Notes: generated from the letters alone by a model not told the origin. DNA of 64,000 bases from Desulfolutivibrio sulfodismutans DSM 3696 (GCF_013376455.1 NZ_CP045504.1:4237001-4301000); one strand, 5' to 3'; counted from the first letter of the stretch, positions 36,155-45,066 are shown. Program-made: numbers and translations.

Positions 36155-37441
36155 ATGTCCCAAACCGCACCGCCCAGTCTGGACCCAGGCACGGGATTGC
36201 TGTCCATCCTCGCCTCAGGCTTGCAGCGACACGCCGAGATCGCCACGGCAGTGACGCTTGGTGATCGCAGCCGGTATATCGGCCTCAGCGACATCGGCCG
36301 TGGCCTGGATTGTTTCCGGGCCACCGTGGCCGACAAACTTCCTACCGCCCATCCTCCTTTCACACCGTCAGCTCGTGCCCAGGCTGCAAGCCTTTCCCGG
36401 CAGCTGACGCTGCAGCGTGGGCATTGCTTTGAAAGCTTGGTCGGCCAGGCCCTGGCGAGCCACCGGCTCAATACGCTGCACCAACTCGAGATTGACGTTG
36501 TCTACCAGGGCACACCCATCAAGGCCCATCTCGATTTTGTCCTGGTGAGCGATGTCCCTGGTCCTACGGTGCGCATCCTGGAATGCAAAAGCACCAAGCA
36601 TCTGCCGGAAACGCTCTACGCCTCCTACGAATCCCAAGTGTACGGCCAGGTTGGCTTACTCAAGGCAGCCTGGAATAGCCCGGCCTTTTATCTCCGGGAT
36701 CCGAAGGGCACCGTGCTTCACGCTGGCTTGACCTTCCCGGAACTTTGCCACGTGCAATTCGGTCTCACCCTGCCGAACAACCCCAACCAAGTCGACCTGG
36801 AAGCCTGGGTGCTGTGCCTCTCCATGACAAACGCTAAGGTTTTCGGTCCTTACCGGCCGCATCAAGCCATGCTGGCGCTGTGCCTCAAGACAGCGGGAAC
36901 AATCTGGCAGCATCTCCAGGATTGTCTGGCAGGTACTCGCGACATCGACAGCCTGCCGACGGCCACCGGCTGTCATCCGCTTTGCTCCTTTTGTGACTGG
37001 AATACTGACTGTCCGAAATTCGATGGCCCTGACCAGCCTGGCTGGGAAGGGAATCTTCAAGAACTGGTCTCCCTCAAGGCCGTTCGAAGCGCTTTGGCGG
37101 AAGCCATCCAGGAGAAGGAAGAGGCCGCTAAAACCGCCTATGCCCTCACACCGACCCAGGGGGGCTGGATACGGGCCAACTCCTATCGCTTCAAAGTCGC
37201 ACAACAAGCCGGACGCCGTAGTCTGGATAAAGACAAGCTCCGACTGGAACTTATCGGCCTCACCGGCTCCCATGACGAAGCGGACCAACTGCTCGCCCGT
37301 TGCCAATCACAAGGCCAACCTTGTGACCGCCTGACGATCAGCCCGATCAACAGCAAATGCACGGCCACCCCGCAACGGGTGGCTCCTTTGTTTCAAAACC
37401 CCGAAATGATGGAGACAGCCCATGCACGACAGCCTGTCTGA
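36155..37441 (+). CDS. PD-(D/E)XK nuclease (RecB/Cas4-like)
   Basis: A 428-residue protein. The nuclease core has QRGHCFESLVGQALA, a strand with IKAHLDFVLVSD (catalytic Asp) and VRILECKSTKHLPE (E-x-K), then a YESQVYGQVGLLKAAW helix typical of RecB-like exonucleases. A CHPLCSFCDWNTDCPKF cluster near residue 274 supplies four Cys that could hold an Fe-S cluster, as in Cas4/AddB. The C-terminal region is unassigned. Together with ERF it forms an exonuclease-annealing pair. Its 3' end overlaps the ATPase gene by 20 bases. Confidence 0.8.
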   Translation: MSQTAPPSLDPGTGLLSILASGLQRHAEIATAVTLGDRSRYIGLSDIGRGLDCFRATVADKLPTAHPPFTPSARAQAASLSRQLTLQRGHCFESLVGQALASHRLNTLHQLEIDVVYQGTPIKAHLDFVLVSDVPGPTVRILECKSTKHLPETLYASYESQVYGQVGLLKAAWNSPAFYLRDPKGTVLHAGLTFPELCHVQFGLTLPNNPNQVDLEAWVLCLSMTNAKVFGPYRPHQAMLALCLKTAGTIWQHLQDCLAGTRDIDSLPTATGCHPLCSFCDWNTDCPKFDGPDQPGWEGNLQELVSLKAVRSALAEAIQEKEEAAKTAYALTPTQGGWIRANSYRFKVAQQAGRRSLDKDKLRLELIGLTGSHDEADQLLARCQSQGQPCDRLTISPINSKCTATPQRVAPLFQNPEMMETAHARQPV

Positions 37442-38399
37442 ACTGAGCCTCCTTGTGCCAACCGAACTGGACGCCGGCCAGGTGTTTAGCGGTACGCCCT
37501 CCGGCAAACCCGTCCAGGGATTTGCCACCCCGTGCTCCTACACACCCATGCCGTCCTCGGATTACATTTTCCACGAATCCAGCCGGGACATCATCGTCTG
37601 GTTTTTGGAACGCAGCGATCCGCTATACGTGTTTGGCCCGACCGGCTCCGGCAAGACCTCGCTGATAAAGGAGTTGGCCGCCCGGCTTCACTATCCCGTC
37701 TTTGAGGTGACCGGCCACGGTCGCATGGAGTTTGCCGATCTGGTCGGCCACTTGGCCGTGCGCGACGGTTCCATGGAATACGCCTACGGCCCCCTGACCT
37801 TGGCCATGCGTCATGGCGGCCTCTTTCTGCTCAACGAAATCGACTTGGTCAGCCCGGACGTGGCGGCTGGCTGCAACGGCATCCTGGACGGGCAGCCCCT
37901 GTGCTTGGCCGAAAACAGTGGGGAACTCATTACGCCGCATCCGCTCTTTCGGTTTGTGGCGACGGCCAATACCAACGGGTCGTTTGACGAAACCGGCCTT
38001 TACCAGGGAACGCTCCAGCAAAACCTGGCCTTCATGGACCGCTTCTGGCTGTGCGAAGTCGGCTACCCGGATACGCAAGCGGAATTGGGCCTGCTTGAAA
38101 GCCGGGCATCGCTCCTGCCGGAGGATGTTCGAGCTCGTATGGTAAACTTCGCCAATGAAGTTCGTCGGCTATTCGTGGGCGAAGCGGCCGGGGAGATCAC
38201 CAAGACCATCGAAGTGACATTTTCCACCCGCACCTTGCTGCGCTGGGCCGATCTGACCGTGCGCTTCCAGCCTTTGGCCAACCAGGGCATCCAGCCGGTG
38301 ACCTACGCCCTGGACCGGGCTCTCGGCTACCGGGCCAGTCGGGAAACCCGGGCCTTGCTGCATGAACTGGCCCAGCGAATTTTTCCTCATACCGTTTAA
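37422..38399 (+). CDS. MoxR/CbbQ-type AAA+ ATPase
   Basis: A 325-residue AAA+ protein with Walker A YVFGPTGSGKTSLIKELA (~67), a MoxR-type segment GRMEFADLVGHLAVRDG, Walker B GGLFLLNEIDLVSPD and sensor FRFVATANTNG, then LDRF-like MDRFWLCEVGYP. This is the MoxR/CbbQ/GvpN class, which acts with von Willebrand A proteins as metal-dependent chaperones or remodelers. The ATG overlaps the nuclease end with GGAG six bases before. The VWA partner is encoded two genes downstream, so a MoxR-VWA complex is very likely. Confidence 0.85.
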   Translation: MHDSLSELSLLVPTELDAGQVFSGTPSGKPVQGFATPCSYTPMPSSDYIFHESSRDIIVWFLERSDPLYVFGPTGSGKTSLIKELAARLHYPVFEVTGHGRMEFADLVGHLAVRDGSMEYAYGPLTLAMRHGGLFLLNEIDLVSPDVAAGCNGILDGQPLCLAENSGELITPHPLFRFVATANTNGSFDETGLYQGTLQQNLAFMDRFWLCEVGYPDTQAELGLLESRASLLPEDVRARMVNFANEVRRLFVGEAAGEITKTIEVTFSTRTLLRWADLTVRFQPLANQGIQPVTYALDRALGYRASRETRALLHELAQRIFPHTV

Positions 38400-38425
38400 A
38401 TCCAAACAATCAATGGGAGATAGCG

Positions 38426-39475
38426 ATGGATACTCCGGTTCTCTCCGACATCCGCGTTCTGGACAACCTCTTGGCCGTCAACCTCAACATCACGCTGTGG
38501 TCTGCCCGCAAAAAGCTGACCCTGGAAGACTTCGGTCCGGTGGATTTGCCGCCGGAAGATCTGGCGACCCTTGGCAGCAAGCGCATCGCGCCGCCGGAAA
38601 GCCTGCGCATCTTTGCCACGCTCAAGGCCCGGGCCTTTGCCTTTCTGGATCGCCACGGCATCCGCTTCCTGGGCGGCTGGGCCATCCCCGAAGACAAGGC
38701 GACCGAGATCGTCCGTGAACTCTGTTCCATCCGCGACGAATTCACGGCCCAAAAGGAAGCGTTCCTGACGGAATACGACACCCTGGTGCAGGACTGGATC
38801 GCCAAGCATGCGGATTGGGCCGATCTGATTGCCAATTCCACAGTGGGAAGCGAATATGTCCGCGCCCGCCTGGGATTTTCCTGGCAGCTGTACAAGGTGG
38901 CTCCGCTCATGGCCCATCCCGACGCTGAGACCATGATCGAATCCGGTTTGTATGAGGAAGTGGAGGGATTAGCCGGTACGCTTTTCACCGAAATCGCCAA
39001 GTTCGCTGATGAGACCTGGCGCAAGGTGTACGCTGGCAAGACGGAAGTGACCCACAAGGCGCTGTCGCCGCTGCGCACCATGTACCACAAGCTCATGGGC
39101 CTGACCTTTGTCGAGCCCCATGTGGCTCCGGTGACGGAGATCTTGCACATGGCGCTTTCGCGCCTGCCCAAGAAGGGCACCATCGTGGGGACGGACCTGC
39201 TCATGCTCCAAGGGCTGGTCTGCCTCCTGCGTGATCCTGATGCTCTCATTGAGCATAGTCAAAAGGTCATCGAGGGCTACGGTCCGGCCACGGTGCTGGA
39301 TTCGATCCTGCGTGAGCCGCTGGCCCTAGTTTTGGAGACGCAAGGTCCGGTGGATATCACCGGACTCCTGGACGCGCCGGATGGTGATGATCCGGCCCCG
39401 GTGGATATAACGGATGCCACGTCGCGTCCGTACTCTGGGACGCGGGTACAAATTCCCAGCATGGGGTTGTGGTGA
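38426..39475 (+). CDS. DUF3150 family protein
   Basis: A 349-residue protein recognised as DUF3150: VLDNLLAVNLNITLWSARKK, LGSKRIAPPESLRIFATLKA, FLDRHGIRFLGGWAIP and the helical central region. The family recurs between MoxR-type ATPase and CobT-like VWA genes on plasmids, phages and islands; the biochemical role is unknown. The C-terminal 40 residues are a Pro/Asp-rich flexible tail. The stop overlaps the GTG start region of the VWA gene, indicating coupled translation. Confidence 0.82.
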   Translation: MDTPVLSDIRVLDNLLAVNLNITLWSARKKLTLEDFGPVDLPPEDLATLGSKRIAPPESLRIFATLKARAFAFLDRHGIRFLGGWAIPEDKATEIVRELCSIRDEFTAQKEAFLTEYDTLVQDWIAKHADWADLIANSTVGSEYVRARLGFSWQLYKVAPLMAHPDAETMIESGLYEEVEGLAGTLFTEIAKFADETWRKVYAGKTEVTHKALSPLRTMYHKLMGLTFVEPHVAPVTEILHMALSRLPKKGTIVGTDLLMLQGLVCLLRDPDALIEHSQKVIEGYGPATVLDSILREPLALVLETQGPVDITGLLDAPDGDDPAPVDITDATSRPYSGTRVQIPSMGLW

Positions 39476-41217
39476 GCGCCATGGTGCCCATCCGTCATGT
39501 CATGCGGTCTTTGCCGCTCTTGGCCGCTGTGCTCGGCGACGCTTATGGCGTCGAAGTCGTAATCGGCGGCGATTTGGCCCACACCGACGGGAAAGCCATC
39601 CATCTGCCAACCCTGCCCCTGGAGGGTGACGCGACGGTGCTGGCATTGGCCCGGGGGCTTTTGGATCATGAGGCGGCTCATATCCGGGAGACGGATTTCG
39701 AAGCCCTGCGCCATTGGTCCTCCACACCGTTTGCCCATCACATCTGGAATTCGCTGGAAGATTGGCGCGTGGAGCAACAGCTGGCCGATCGCTTTCCAGG
39801 CTGCCGACAGAATCTTAGGTGGCTCATCGAGCATTATTTTACAGGCACAGGCACAGCAGACAGGGCCGGGGACCAAAACCCGGCCCTGTCCATTTTAAAC
39901 GCCATCCTGCTCACGGTGCGCGCCTGGGACGCACCTGGCGTCCAGGCAAATCGTGACGCGAAAATCAAGGAGGTGAACCAAGCCTTTCCCGGATTGTGGG
40001 CGCAAATCCAGGCCGTACTGGAAGAGGCCAGGGGGGCGTGCCGCAGCACTCAGGATGCCATCCGCTTGGCAGAGGCAATCGTTGCACTGGTCCAGGAAGA
40101 ACACCGCCGACAGCAGCGCTCTGGGGAGAGCCAGGAGCATGAACAGGAGCATGGAGACGCTGCAGTTGGGCAACGCCAATTGAAACCAGAGGCGGATCGC
40201 ACGGAGGGAAAAGAGGACCGGGGTCAACTCGCCGGGGACAGGCAAACGGAACCGGATGCCTGCGCTGGCGTAAGCGCAGGTGAACTCATGAACGATGCGC
40301 CTGCAAGCGGCTGCGTCACGACAGCGGCGAAGGATTCACTGGCGGAGTTGCTGGAAGCCGCTGCGCCAACGGATTGGCCGCAGCATTTGGGGGAGCGGTT
40401 GGCGCAATCCCTGGGTGAGCATCCCATCGAATCTTCGGACCAGGGCCTGACCGTGGCTCGGCTTGGCAGCAAAATGGCCAAGGCGCTGGAGGCGGCGGAG
40501 CGAAAAGCCTGTCTTCAGGCGTCGGTTGCTCTGCGTACGCGATTGTACCGGTTGCTCCAAGCCAGCCGGTTGGTGCGCAGCCAGCCCGGCCGTCACGGTA
40601 AGTTCGACCCCAAGCGTCTCCACGGTCTGGCCGTGGGCGACGCCCGGGTGTTTCTCAAGCTTGGCCAGAAGGCAGTCATCAACACGGCCGTACACATATT
40701 GCTCGATAGCAGCGGCTCCATGTCGGGTGCGCCTATCAAGCTGGCGTCCCAGGCCTGCTACGCCGTGGCGACAGCCCTGGAGAGGATCAAAGGGATAAAC
40801 GTGGCGGTCTCAGCCTTTCCGGCTGGGACAGCCCATGACGGTGTCACCGTGGCACCGCTGATCAAGCATGGAGAGAAGGTGCACGCCGAGCTCGACATCT
40901 TGGCGGAAGGCTACACGCCTTTGGCTCAGGCTTTGTGGTGGGTGCTCCAGCAGATGGTGTTGCTCAAGGAGGACCGAAAACTGGTCGTCATCGTGACGGA
41001 CGGCGAGCCAGATTCCGTTCCGGCCACCCACACGGTGCTGCGGACAGCTGAGGCGCTGGGATTGGAGGTCTACGGAATTGGCATCCAGTCGGAAAGCGTC
41101 CGGAGTCTGCTGCCGAGATCCAGCGTCAATGTAAAGTCGTTGTCGGATTTGCCGGAAGCGATGTTTTCGTTGCTGTACAATGCCTTGGCCCAAAGGCCGG
41201 CAGGAGGACGGCCATGA
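39469..41217 (+). CDS. VWA domain protein, CobT-like
   Basis: A protein of up to 582 residues. The N-terminal region contains LARGLLDHEAAHIRETDF, a HExxH-like zinc motif seen in this CobT-like group. The centre is acidic and Gln/Glu-rich (linker ~205-275). The C-terminal ~200 residues are a von Willebrand A domain with a complete MIDAS: HILLDSSGSMSGAPI (~409), the Thr in YTPLAQAL and VVIVTDGEPD. It resembles the CobT subunit of cobaltochelatase and probably works with the MoxR ATPase, but no CobN is present. Start uncertain: GTG 39469, GTG 39472 or ATG 39481. Ends in an ATGA overlap with a tiny ORF. Confidence 0.82.
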   Translation: MVSAMVPIRHVMRSLPLLAAVLGDAYGVEVVIGGDLAHTDGKAIHLPTLPLEGDATVLALARGLLDHEAAHIRETDFEALRHWSSTPFAHHIWNSLEDWRVEQQLADRFPGCRQNLRWLIEHYFTGTGTADRAGDQNPALSILNAILLTVRAWDAPGVQANRDAKIKEVNQAFPGLWAQIQAVLEEARGACRSTQDAIRLAEAIVALVQEEHRRQQRSGESQEHEQEHGDAAVGQRQLKPEADRTEGKEDRGQLAGDRQTEPDACAGVSAGELMNDAPASGCVTTAAKDSLAELLEAAAPTDWPQHLGERLAQSLGEHPIESSDQGLTVARLGSKMAKALEAAERKACLQASVALRTRLYRLLQASRLVRSQPGRHGKFDPKRLHGLAVGDARVFLKLGQKAVINTAVHILLDSSGSMSGAPIKLASQACYAVATALERIKGINVAVSAFPAGTAHDGVTVAPLIKHGEKVHAELDILAEGYTPLAQALWWVLQQMVLLKEDRKLVVIVTDGEPDSVPATHTVLRTAEALGLEVYGIGIQSESVRSLLPRSSVNVKSLSDLPEAMFSLLYNALAQRPAGGRP

Positions 41218-41345
41218 ACGGAGGGAATGGAGGGCAGGAGCAGTGTGGGCCAGGGTGGCGTCGTGAGGTGAAAGTGCCCAACTGGTTTATTTGGTTGGGA
41301 CGAGAGTCGTATTGGCTTATTAAAGATAGAGGAGGTGTGAGGTGA
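41214..41345 (+). CDS. Small ORF of 43 residues, coupled to VWA gene
   Basis: The ATG overlaps the VWA stop by four bases with AGGAGG seven bases upstream. Translation MNGGNGGQEQCGPGWRREVK continues with an aromatic-rich VPNWFIWLGRESYWLI stretch. No family is recognised. The arrangement, not the sequence, supports that it is translated. Confidence 0.5.
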   Translation: MNGGNGGQEQCGPGWRREVKVPNWFIWLGRESYWLIKDRGGVR

Positions 41346-41413
41346 ATGTGTTTTCATGGTTGCCGGTCGTCATCGCATTGCTCGAGATAGTCAAAAGTCA
41401 AATGGAGGATTAG
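41342..41413 (+). CDS. Micro-ORF of 23 residues, hydrophobic
   Basis: GTG start overlapping the previous stop (GTGA), preceded by GAGGAGG. Translation begins VNVFSWLPVVIALLEIVKSQ, a likely single membrane helix. Too short to prove, but the strong Shine-Dalgarno and overlap argue for translation. Confidence 0.4.
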   Translation: MNVFSWLPVVIALLEIVKSQMED

Positions 41414-41420
41414 GGGCGTA

Positions 41421-41483
41421 ATGAGATCGTTAGTGGAAACGCTAAGATGGATATTTCGGCTTGATTTTAAACCTGGAGGATAG
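41421..41483 (+). CDS. Micro-ORF of 20 residues
   Basis: ATG seven bases after the preceding stop, with GGAGG and GGGG upstream. The peptide MRSLVETLRWIFRLDFKPGG is amphipathic and basic. It ends five bases before the next ATG. Weakly supported and listed because of the tandem arrangement. Confidence 0.3.
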   Translation: MRSLVETLRWIFRLDFKPGG

Positions 41484-41487
41484 AAAT

Positions 41488-41652
41488 ATGAGCAAAATTG
41501 GCTGTTTTGCTGTTGGTTGGTTGGCTGGGGTGGCTAGTGTGGTGACGGCAGCCGTCGTCGCAGACGCCGTGGAGCAGGAGGACGTCATTCTCGGCGGGGG
41601 GGAAACGGCGAAGGAGGTCGAAGGAGGCGCTGGGTCGGGAGGTGAGGAATAA
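41488..41652 (+). CDS. Small single-pass membrane protein (54 residues)
   Basis: ATG 41488 follows CTGGAGGATAGAAAT, a good ribosome-binding site. MSKIGCFAVGWLAGVASVVT and the following AAVVADAV form one hydrophobic helix, followed by an acidic Gly/Glu-rich cytoplasmic or periplasmic tail. Family unknown. It closes the run that begins with the ERF gene. Confidence 0.55.
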   Translation: MSKIGCFAVGWLAGVASVVTAAVVADAVEQEDVILGGGETAKEVEGGAGSGGEE

Positions 41653-41675
41653 TAGGCCGGTGAGATGCTGGATGT

Positions 41676-41850
41676 GGGACGCTCGGCTTTTGGGCTGGGC
41701 GTCCCCGCTAAGACTCTCCTAGCTTTTCCACGGATGCTTAGACCGCAGTTTTCGCCCACGAGCTAGTGATGGGATACCTTTTGGGGGAAAGGTCACAGCC
41801 ACCCCGGGTACTTGAGCTTACACCGTATTAAGCTCGTCCACTTTACCACG
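41676..41850 (+). ncRNA. Candidate structured RNA, unnamed
   Basis: The 477-base interval 41653-42130 has no well-supported long gene but holds consecutive inverted repeats: GGGACGC/GCGTCCC (41676-41705), CTAGCT/AGCTAG (about 41718-41767), ACCTTT/AAAGGT (about 41777-41794) and GAGCTT/AAGCTC around ACACCGTATT (about 41814-41836). Several stems in 175 bases, upstream of regulatory and replication genes, suggest a regulatory RNA or cis element. Strand and ends are guesses; no known RNA family was recognised. Confidence 0.3.
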
Positions 41851-41886
41851 CCACGGTCCGGGCAGGTCAAGGAGTCGCGAATAAAT

Positions 41887-42003
41887 ATGTGTGATCATCT
41901 TGGTCACCCTCCGGGAAGAACCATAGATGGGGTTTGTCCGTATAAGACTCTAAAATACAACATTTTTTGTGACGTTCAGGCAGGCAACGCGACTTCATCT
42001 TAA
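41887..42003 (+). CDS. Possible small ORF (38 residues)
   Basis: ATG preceded by AAGGAG at 11 bases. Translation MCDHLGHPPGRTIDGVCPYK, then YNIFCDVQ. Three Cys and two His could form a small metal site. No similarity recognised and no overlap with neighbours, so this is tentative. Confidence 0.25.
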   Translation: MCDHLGHPPGRTIDGVCPYKTLKYNIFCDVQAGNATSS

Positions 42004-42130
42004 TGGTCGAAACAAGGGGCCGCTAATTTAAAAAAAGTTGCGTGGAAGACCTGCCCCCTGGCCTAGGCTAGTTGTCGCTCCAACGCTCAACTCGGCAAGA
42101 AAACGAAAAATATTGGGCGCTGGAGGTATC

Positions 42131-42355
42131 ATGGATATTTTGAGTTCAATGAGAGAATCATGCCCATTGCTGGTGACTCGGGTGGAAGCGCAAAGGATCA
42201 CCGGAGGCCTTGTGAAGGCACGGACCTTGGCAAATCTGGATTGTTTGGGCAAAGGCCCCTCTGTTAAGGTCAAGCTGGGACGCATCGTCGCATACAGCAA
42301 GGACTCCTTTCTGGAGTGGCTGTCCGAACGGCTTCAGGAGGCTGAAAATGTATAG
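42131..42355 (+). CDS. AlpA-like helix-turn-helix DNA-binding protein
   Basis: A 74-residue protein with an excisionase/AlpA-type layout: VTRVEAQRITGGLVKARTLA forms the winged HTH, followed by KVKLGRIVAYSKDSFLEWL, the typical wing and closing helix that reads the minor groove. ATG 42131 follows GGAGG. Such proteins activate or direct excision of islands carrying tyrosine integrases, and one lies downstream (46116-47333). It overlaps the DUF3987 gene by eight bases, so both are co-expressed. Confidence 0.7.
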   Translation: MDILSSMRESCPLLVTRVEAQRITGGLVKARTLANLDCLGKGPSVKVKLGRIVAYSKDSFLEWLSERLQEAENV

Positions 42356-43763
42356 CTTGCAGCCTATTCATCCATCTGAGGCATTGCGCGGCCAGTCGAG
42401 GTGTTGTTGTTGGAAACTTGCAGCCGAACATAATGTCAATCCTGATTTGGTGGCAAGCTATATGTTTGGCTTGGTCATGTCGTCGACATTCGGTAATGTT
42501 GTGTGCGAGGTGCGTAAGAATCATGAAATCTCATCGGTGTTGTGGATAGCTGTAGGGACTGGCTCAGGATCAGGAAAAACTCCAGTTCTGCGTAGGTTGC
42601 AAGATCCTCTTAACACTGCATTTGAATCTGAGCTGTCGCTCAGTCAAGAAGACATTTCGCGTATAAATGCGCAATTGAAGGCATTACAAGCTCGGAAAAA
42701 GGTCCTTCTGAAGGAGCTTGAGAAGGCTAATGGCGAGAGCGCCCACGCACAGGAAGAGCTTTCGAAGGTTCTTCTCAGCCTGTCTAGGTCAAGATTGCCC
42801 ATCTCGCCGTTGTCCGGCTCGGTTACGCCATATGGGTTAGCCCAGGAATTGGAGAAGAGTGGGGGGTATCTCGCTTCGATTAGCTCTGAAGGTGGTATCT
42901 TGGCTACGCTCTTATCTGTGCCCAACGAGTATCTTGGTCCACTTATGGACGCGTGGAGCGTGCAGCGCATCTCGGTGGTAAAGAAGGGGGCACGCATTGA
43001 TGTGCCGCGCCCAAGGTTTTCTGTTTGTGTTTCCTGGCAGCCAGAAAATGCTCGGAAGATCTTATTCACAGAGAAAAGAGCATGTACTGGTTTGACTGCG
43101 CGATTCCTCTACTGCGAAGTGCCTCGTATGGCTCATTCATACTATTTTCCGGTGGCTGAGAATGTATCAGATAAATGGTGGGAGGATCTCATGTCGTCAC
43201 TTGTCGGGCGATACGTGGGGAGCCACGAGGATTCGCCGCGTAAGATACGTCTTGACGGCCAGGCGCTTGATTATTTGAGGGCGTTTTGTGTGTCCATTGC
43301 TGGGGAACTGTCAAATGCCCGGGGGATGTCTGAATTCTCTTCAAAGGCTATGGATCACGTTGTGCGTTTGGCAATTGCGCTACATTGTCTCGACGGGGAT
43401 CATATGAATTCTGACGTAATTGGATATGATCAGATAATGCGCGCCTGTGGCATGGTCGTATATTTTGCGCAACAGCATGGACGGTGTTGGTGCTTGGAGT
43501 ATGAGAAGGATGTCAGGGGGAGGGCTAGAAAGATTGGAAGCTATTTCGCAAAGATACCGACGCCGTACCAAGCCCTTCCATGTATATCAACGGAGGATAT
43601 CGCCATAAGTACGGACATTCCCAAAAAGAAAGTTCTCCAGGCGATGCAGTGGATGGCTGCGCGGGGTTGGGCTAGATGTATACAGATGCAAGGTGCCAAT
43701 AAAAAGATGATAGATTGTTGGCAAGCGCAAGTATACCTGGGTGCTGTTGATTATGAAGCCTAA
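42348..43763 (+). CDS. DUF3987-type replication ATPase
   Basis: A 471-residue protein of the DUF3987/YfjI type found on phage satellites and islands. It has a P-loop WIAVGTGSGSGKTPVLRRL (~66-84), a coiled-coil helix (~100-145), PYGLAQELEKSGGYLASISSE with the acidic Walker B region, and a C-terminal winged-helix region (ISTDIPKKKVLQAMQWMAAR). Such proteins act as replicative helicase/primase-associated ATPases for mobile elements, though direct evidence for this subgroup is limited. It may drive autonomous replication of the excised island. Confidence 0.7.
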   Translation: MYSLQPIHPSEALRGQSRCCCWKLAAEHNVNPDLVASYMFGLVMSSTFGNVVCEVRKNHEISSVLWIAVGTGSGSGKTPVLRRLQDPLNTAFESELSLSQEDISRINAQLKALQARKKVLLKELEKANGESAHAQEELSKVLLSLSRSRLPISPLSGSVTPYGLAQELEKSGGYLASISSEGGILATLLSVPNEYLGPLMDAWSVQRISVVKKGARIDVPRPRFSVCVSWQPENARKILFTEKRACTGLTARFLYCEVPRMAHSYYFPVAENVSDKWWEDLMSSLVGRYVGSHEDSPRKIRLDGQALDYLRAFCVSIAGELSNARGMSEFSSKAMDHVVRLAIALHCLDGDHMNSDVIGYDQIMRACGMVVYFAQQHGRCWCLEYEKDVRGRARKIGSYFAKIPTPYQALPCISTEDIAISTDIPKKKVLQAMQWMAARGWARCIQMQGANKKMIDCWQAQVYLGAVDYEA

Positions 43764-43797
43764 CGATAGGGCGCGCCGAGAAGGTGTATAGTCAAAT

Positions 43798-43837
43798 AGC
43801 CACACCCGCCTTAAGGATGTTGAAGACGGGTGTGGCT
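43798..43837. terminator. Hairpin between convergent genes
   Basis: AGCCACACCCG and CGGGTGTGGCT form a perfect 11-bp stem around an 18-base loop, in the gap between the DUF3987 gene end (43763) and the convergent hypothetical gene end (43880). Probably terminates from both sides. Confidence 0.65.
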
Positions 43838-43879
43838 GTGGTTTATGCTCTAGATTCTAAATGTCGTGGACTGTGCCGG

Positions 43880-44887
43880 TTAATTTCTTTGGAAAGCCAG
43901 TACGCTACGCTCCAGAATGCATTTGTTTGTGTGGTTCAATATCTTGTTGCGTTTATGCTGGTCGGGTTGGTCTTGCGCAGGGATTCCAGCCTTATCGAGG
44001 ATGTCGTCCAGTTTATTGTGCACTTTCCCGCTTTTTCTTCCGTATAAGGTCTTTTGATCCCATAAAAACAGCCCGATTGCCCTGTGCATACGAGACTTTG
44101 CCGTGTCTTTGAACGTAGTGTGGTGTGCACTGTTGTGCGCCTCGACAATTTCTATAATTTCTTGGCGCGTTATTTTGTTCCCTATGTTGGCATGGTTAAG
44201 ATTTAATCTGCGGTTTTTTGTTAGGTTATATATCTTGAAAAGCTTTTCACGTTGCTTTGGATCGTCGATGTCGTCAATGCCGGATAGTTCTTCATGAAGC
44301 ATTCCCGCCATCGTTTGCTTGTATATGGCGTCAATGTTTTTGTTTATTCCTTCTGTGCCCACTGGGAAATACTCTACGTTGTAGAGATGATTAACGAGGT
44401 CGCTGGCAAACGCCGCCTCTGGTTTGTTGCGAATAAGGAAATGGCGCGGGGGGAGTGGGATTTTCCCGGCAAGTATATCCTTGAGAAGAAGCTTTGATCT
44501 TGGTGGTTCAACCAAGTCCGGTAGTAAGTATTCGTGTTTGAGTGATATCTCGTATGCACGCATGCAGTAGGGCATGGACGACATGGGAATCCAGTCAATG
44601 TCGTACGCGCAGGATCCAATGTTCTCTACTGATAAAATTGCGTTACATATGTATCGTAATGTGTTTATGTGCCCAACTTTCTCATCGTGGAGAGACAATG
44701 CCTGCTCGGCTACGTATCGCCAATCTGTCTCCCCGTTAAGTAGGGCGAATCTTTTACAATATTGGAATCTCCAAAAAAGAAAGTTACTCATTTTGGCCGT
44801 CAAATCATCTACTGTAACCGAAATGCCCTGGCCGTCCCTTTGAAGTCTGTCGTGCTCAGGCTGGTCGCGACCTTGTTTGCCTGTCAT
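43880..44887 (-). CDS. Hypothetical protein
   Basis: A 335-residue protein of unknown family, mostly helical. A central PPRSKLLLKDILAGKIPLPP and a C-terminal region with NHANIGNKITRQEIIEIVEA resemble DNA-binding or replication-accessory regions of phage proteins, without any definable motif. ATG 44887 has AAGAAGGAAC upstream and was preferred to ATG 44911. It is convergent with the DUF3987 gene and separated from the toxin-antitoxin block by about 180 bases. Confidence 0.55.
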   Translation of the reverse strand: MTGKQGRDQPEHDRLQRDGQGISVTVDDLTAKMSNFLFWRFQYCKRFALLNGETDWRYVAEQALSLHDEKVGHINTLRYICNAILSVENIGSCAYDIDWIPMSSMPYCMRAYEISLKHEYLLPDLVEPPRSKLLLKDILAGKIPLPPRHFLIRNKPEAAFASDLVNHLYNVEYFPVGTEGINKNIDAIYKQTMAGMLHEELSGIDDIDDPKQREKLFKIYNLTKNRRLNLNHANIGNKITRQEIIEIVEAHNSAHHTTFKDTAKSRMHRAIGLFLWDQKTLYGRKSGKVHNKLDDILDKAGIPAQDQPDQHKRNKILNHTNKCILERSVLAFQRN

Positions 44888-45066
44888 GTGTTCCTTCTTC
44901 AAGATCGACATTTTTTGGAGTTAGTGATATTTTCCTTGGCTTATGTCACATCTTGTATGCGTAGTCGATCCTGTACGAGATCGCGTGCAGTTCATTCCGC
45001 AATTCCCGCTGATGGACCGTCTTGGCCCCAGGCCCTAACCAACTCGCCTGCCCCTCATCGGGTGAA

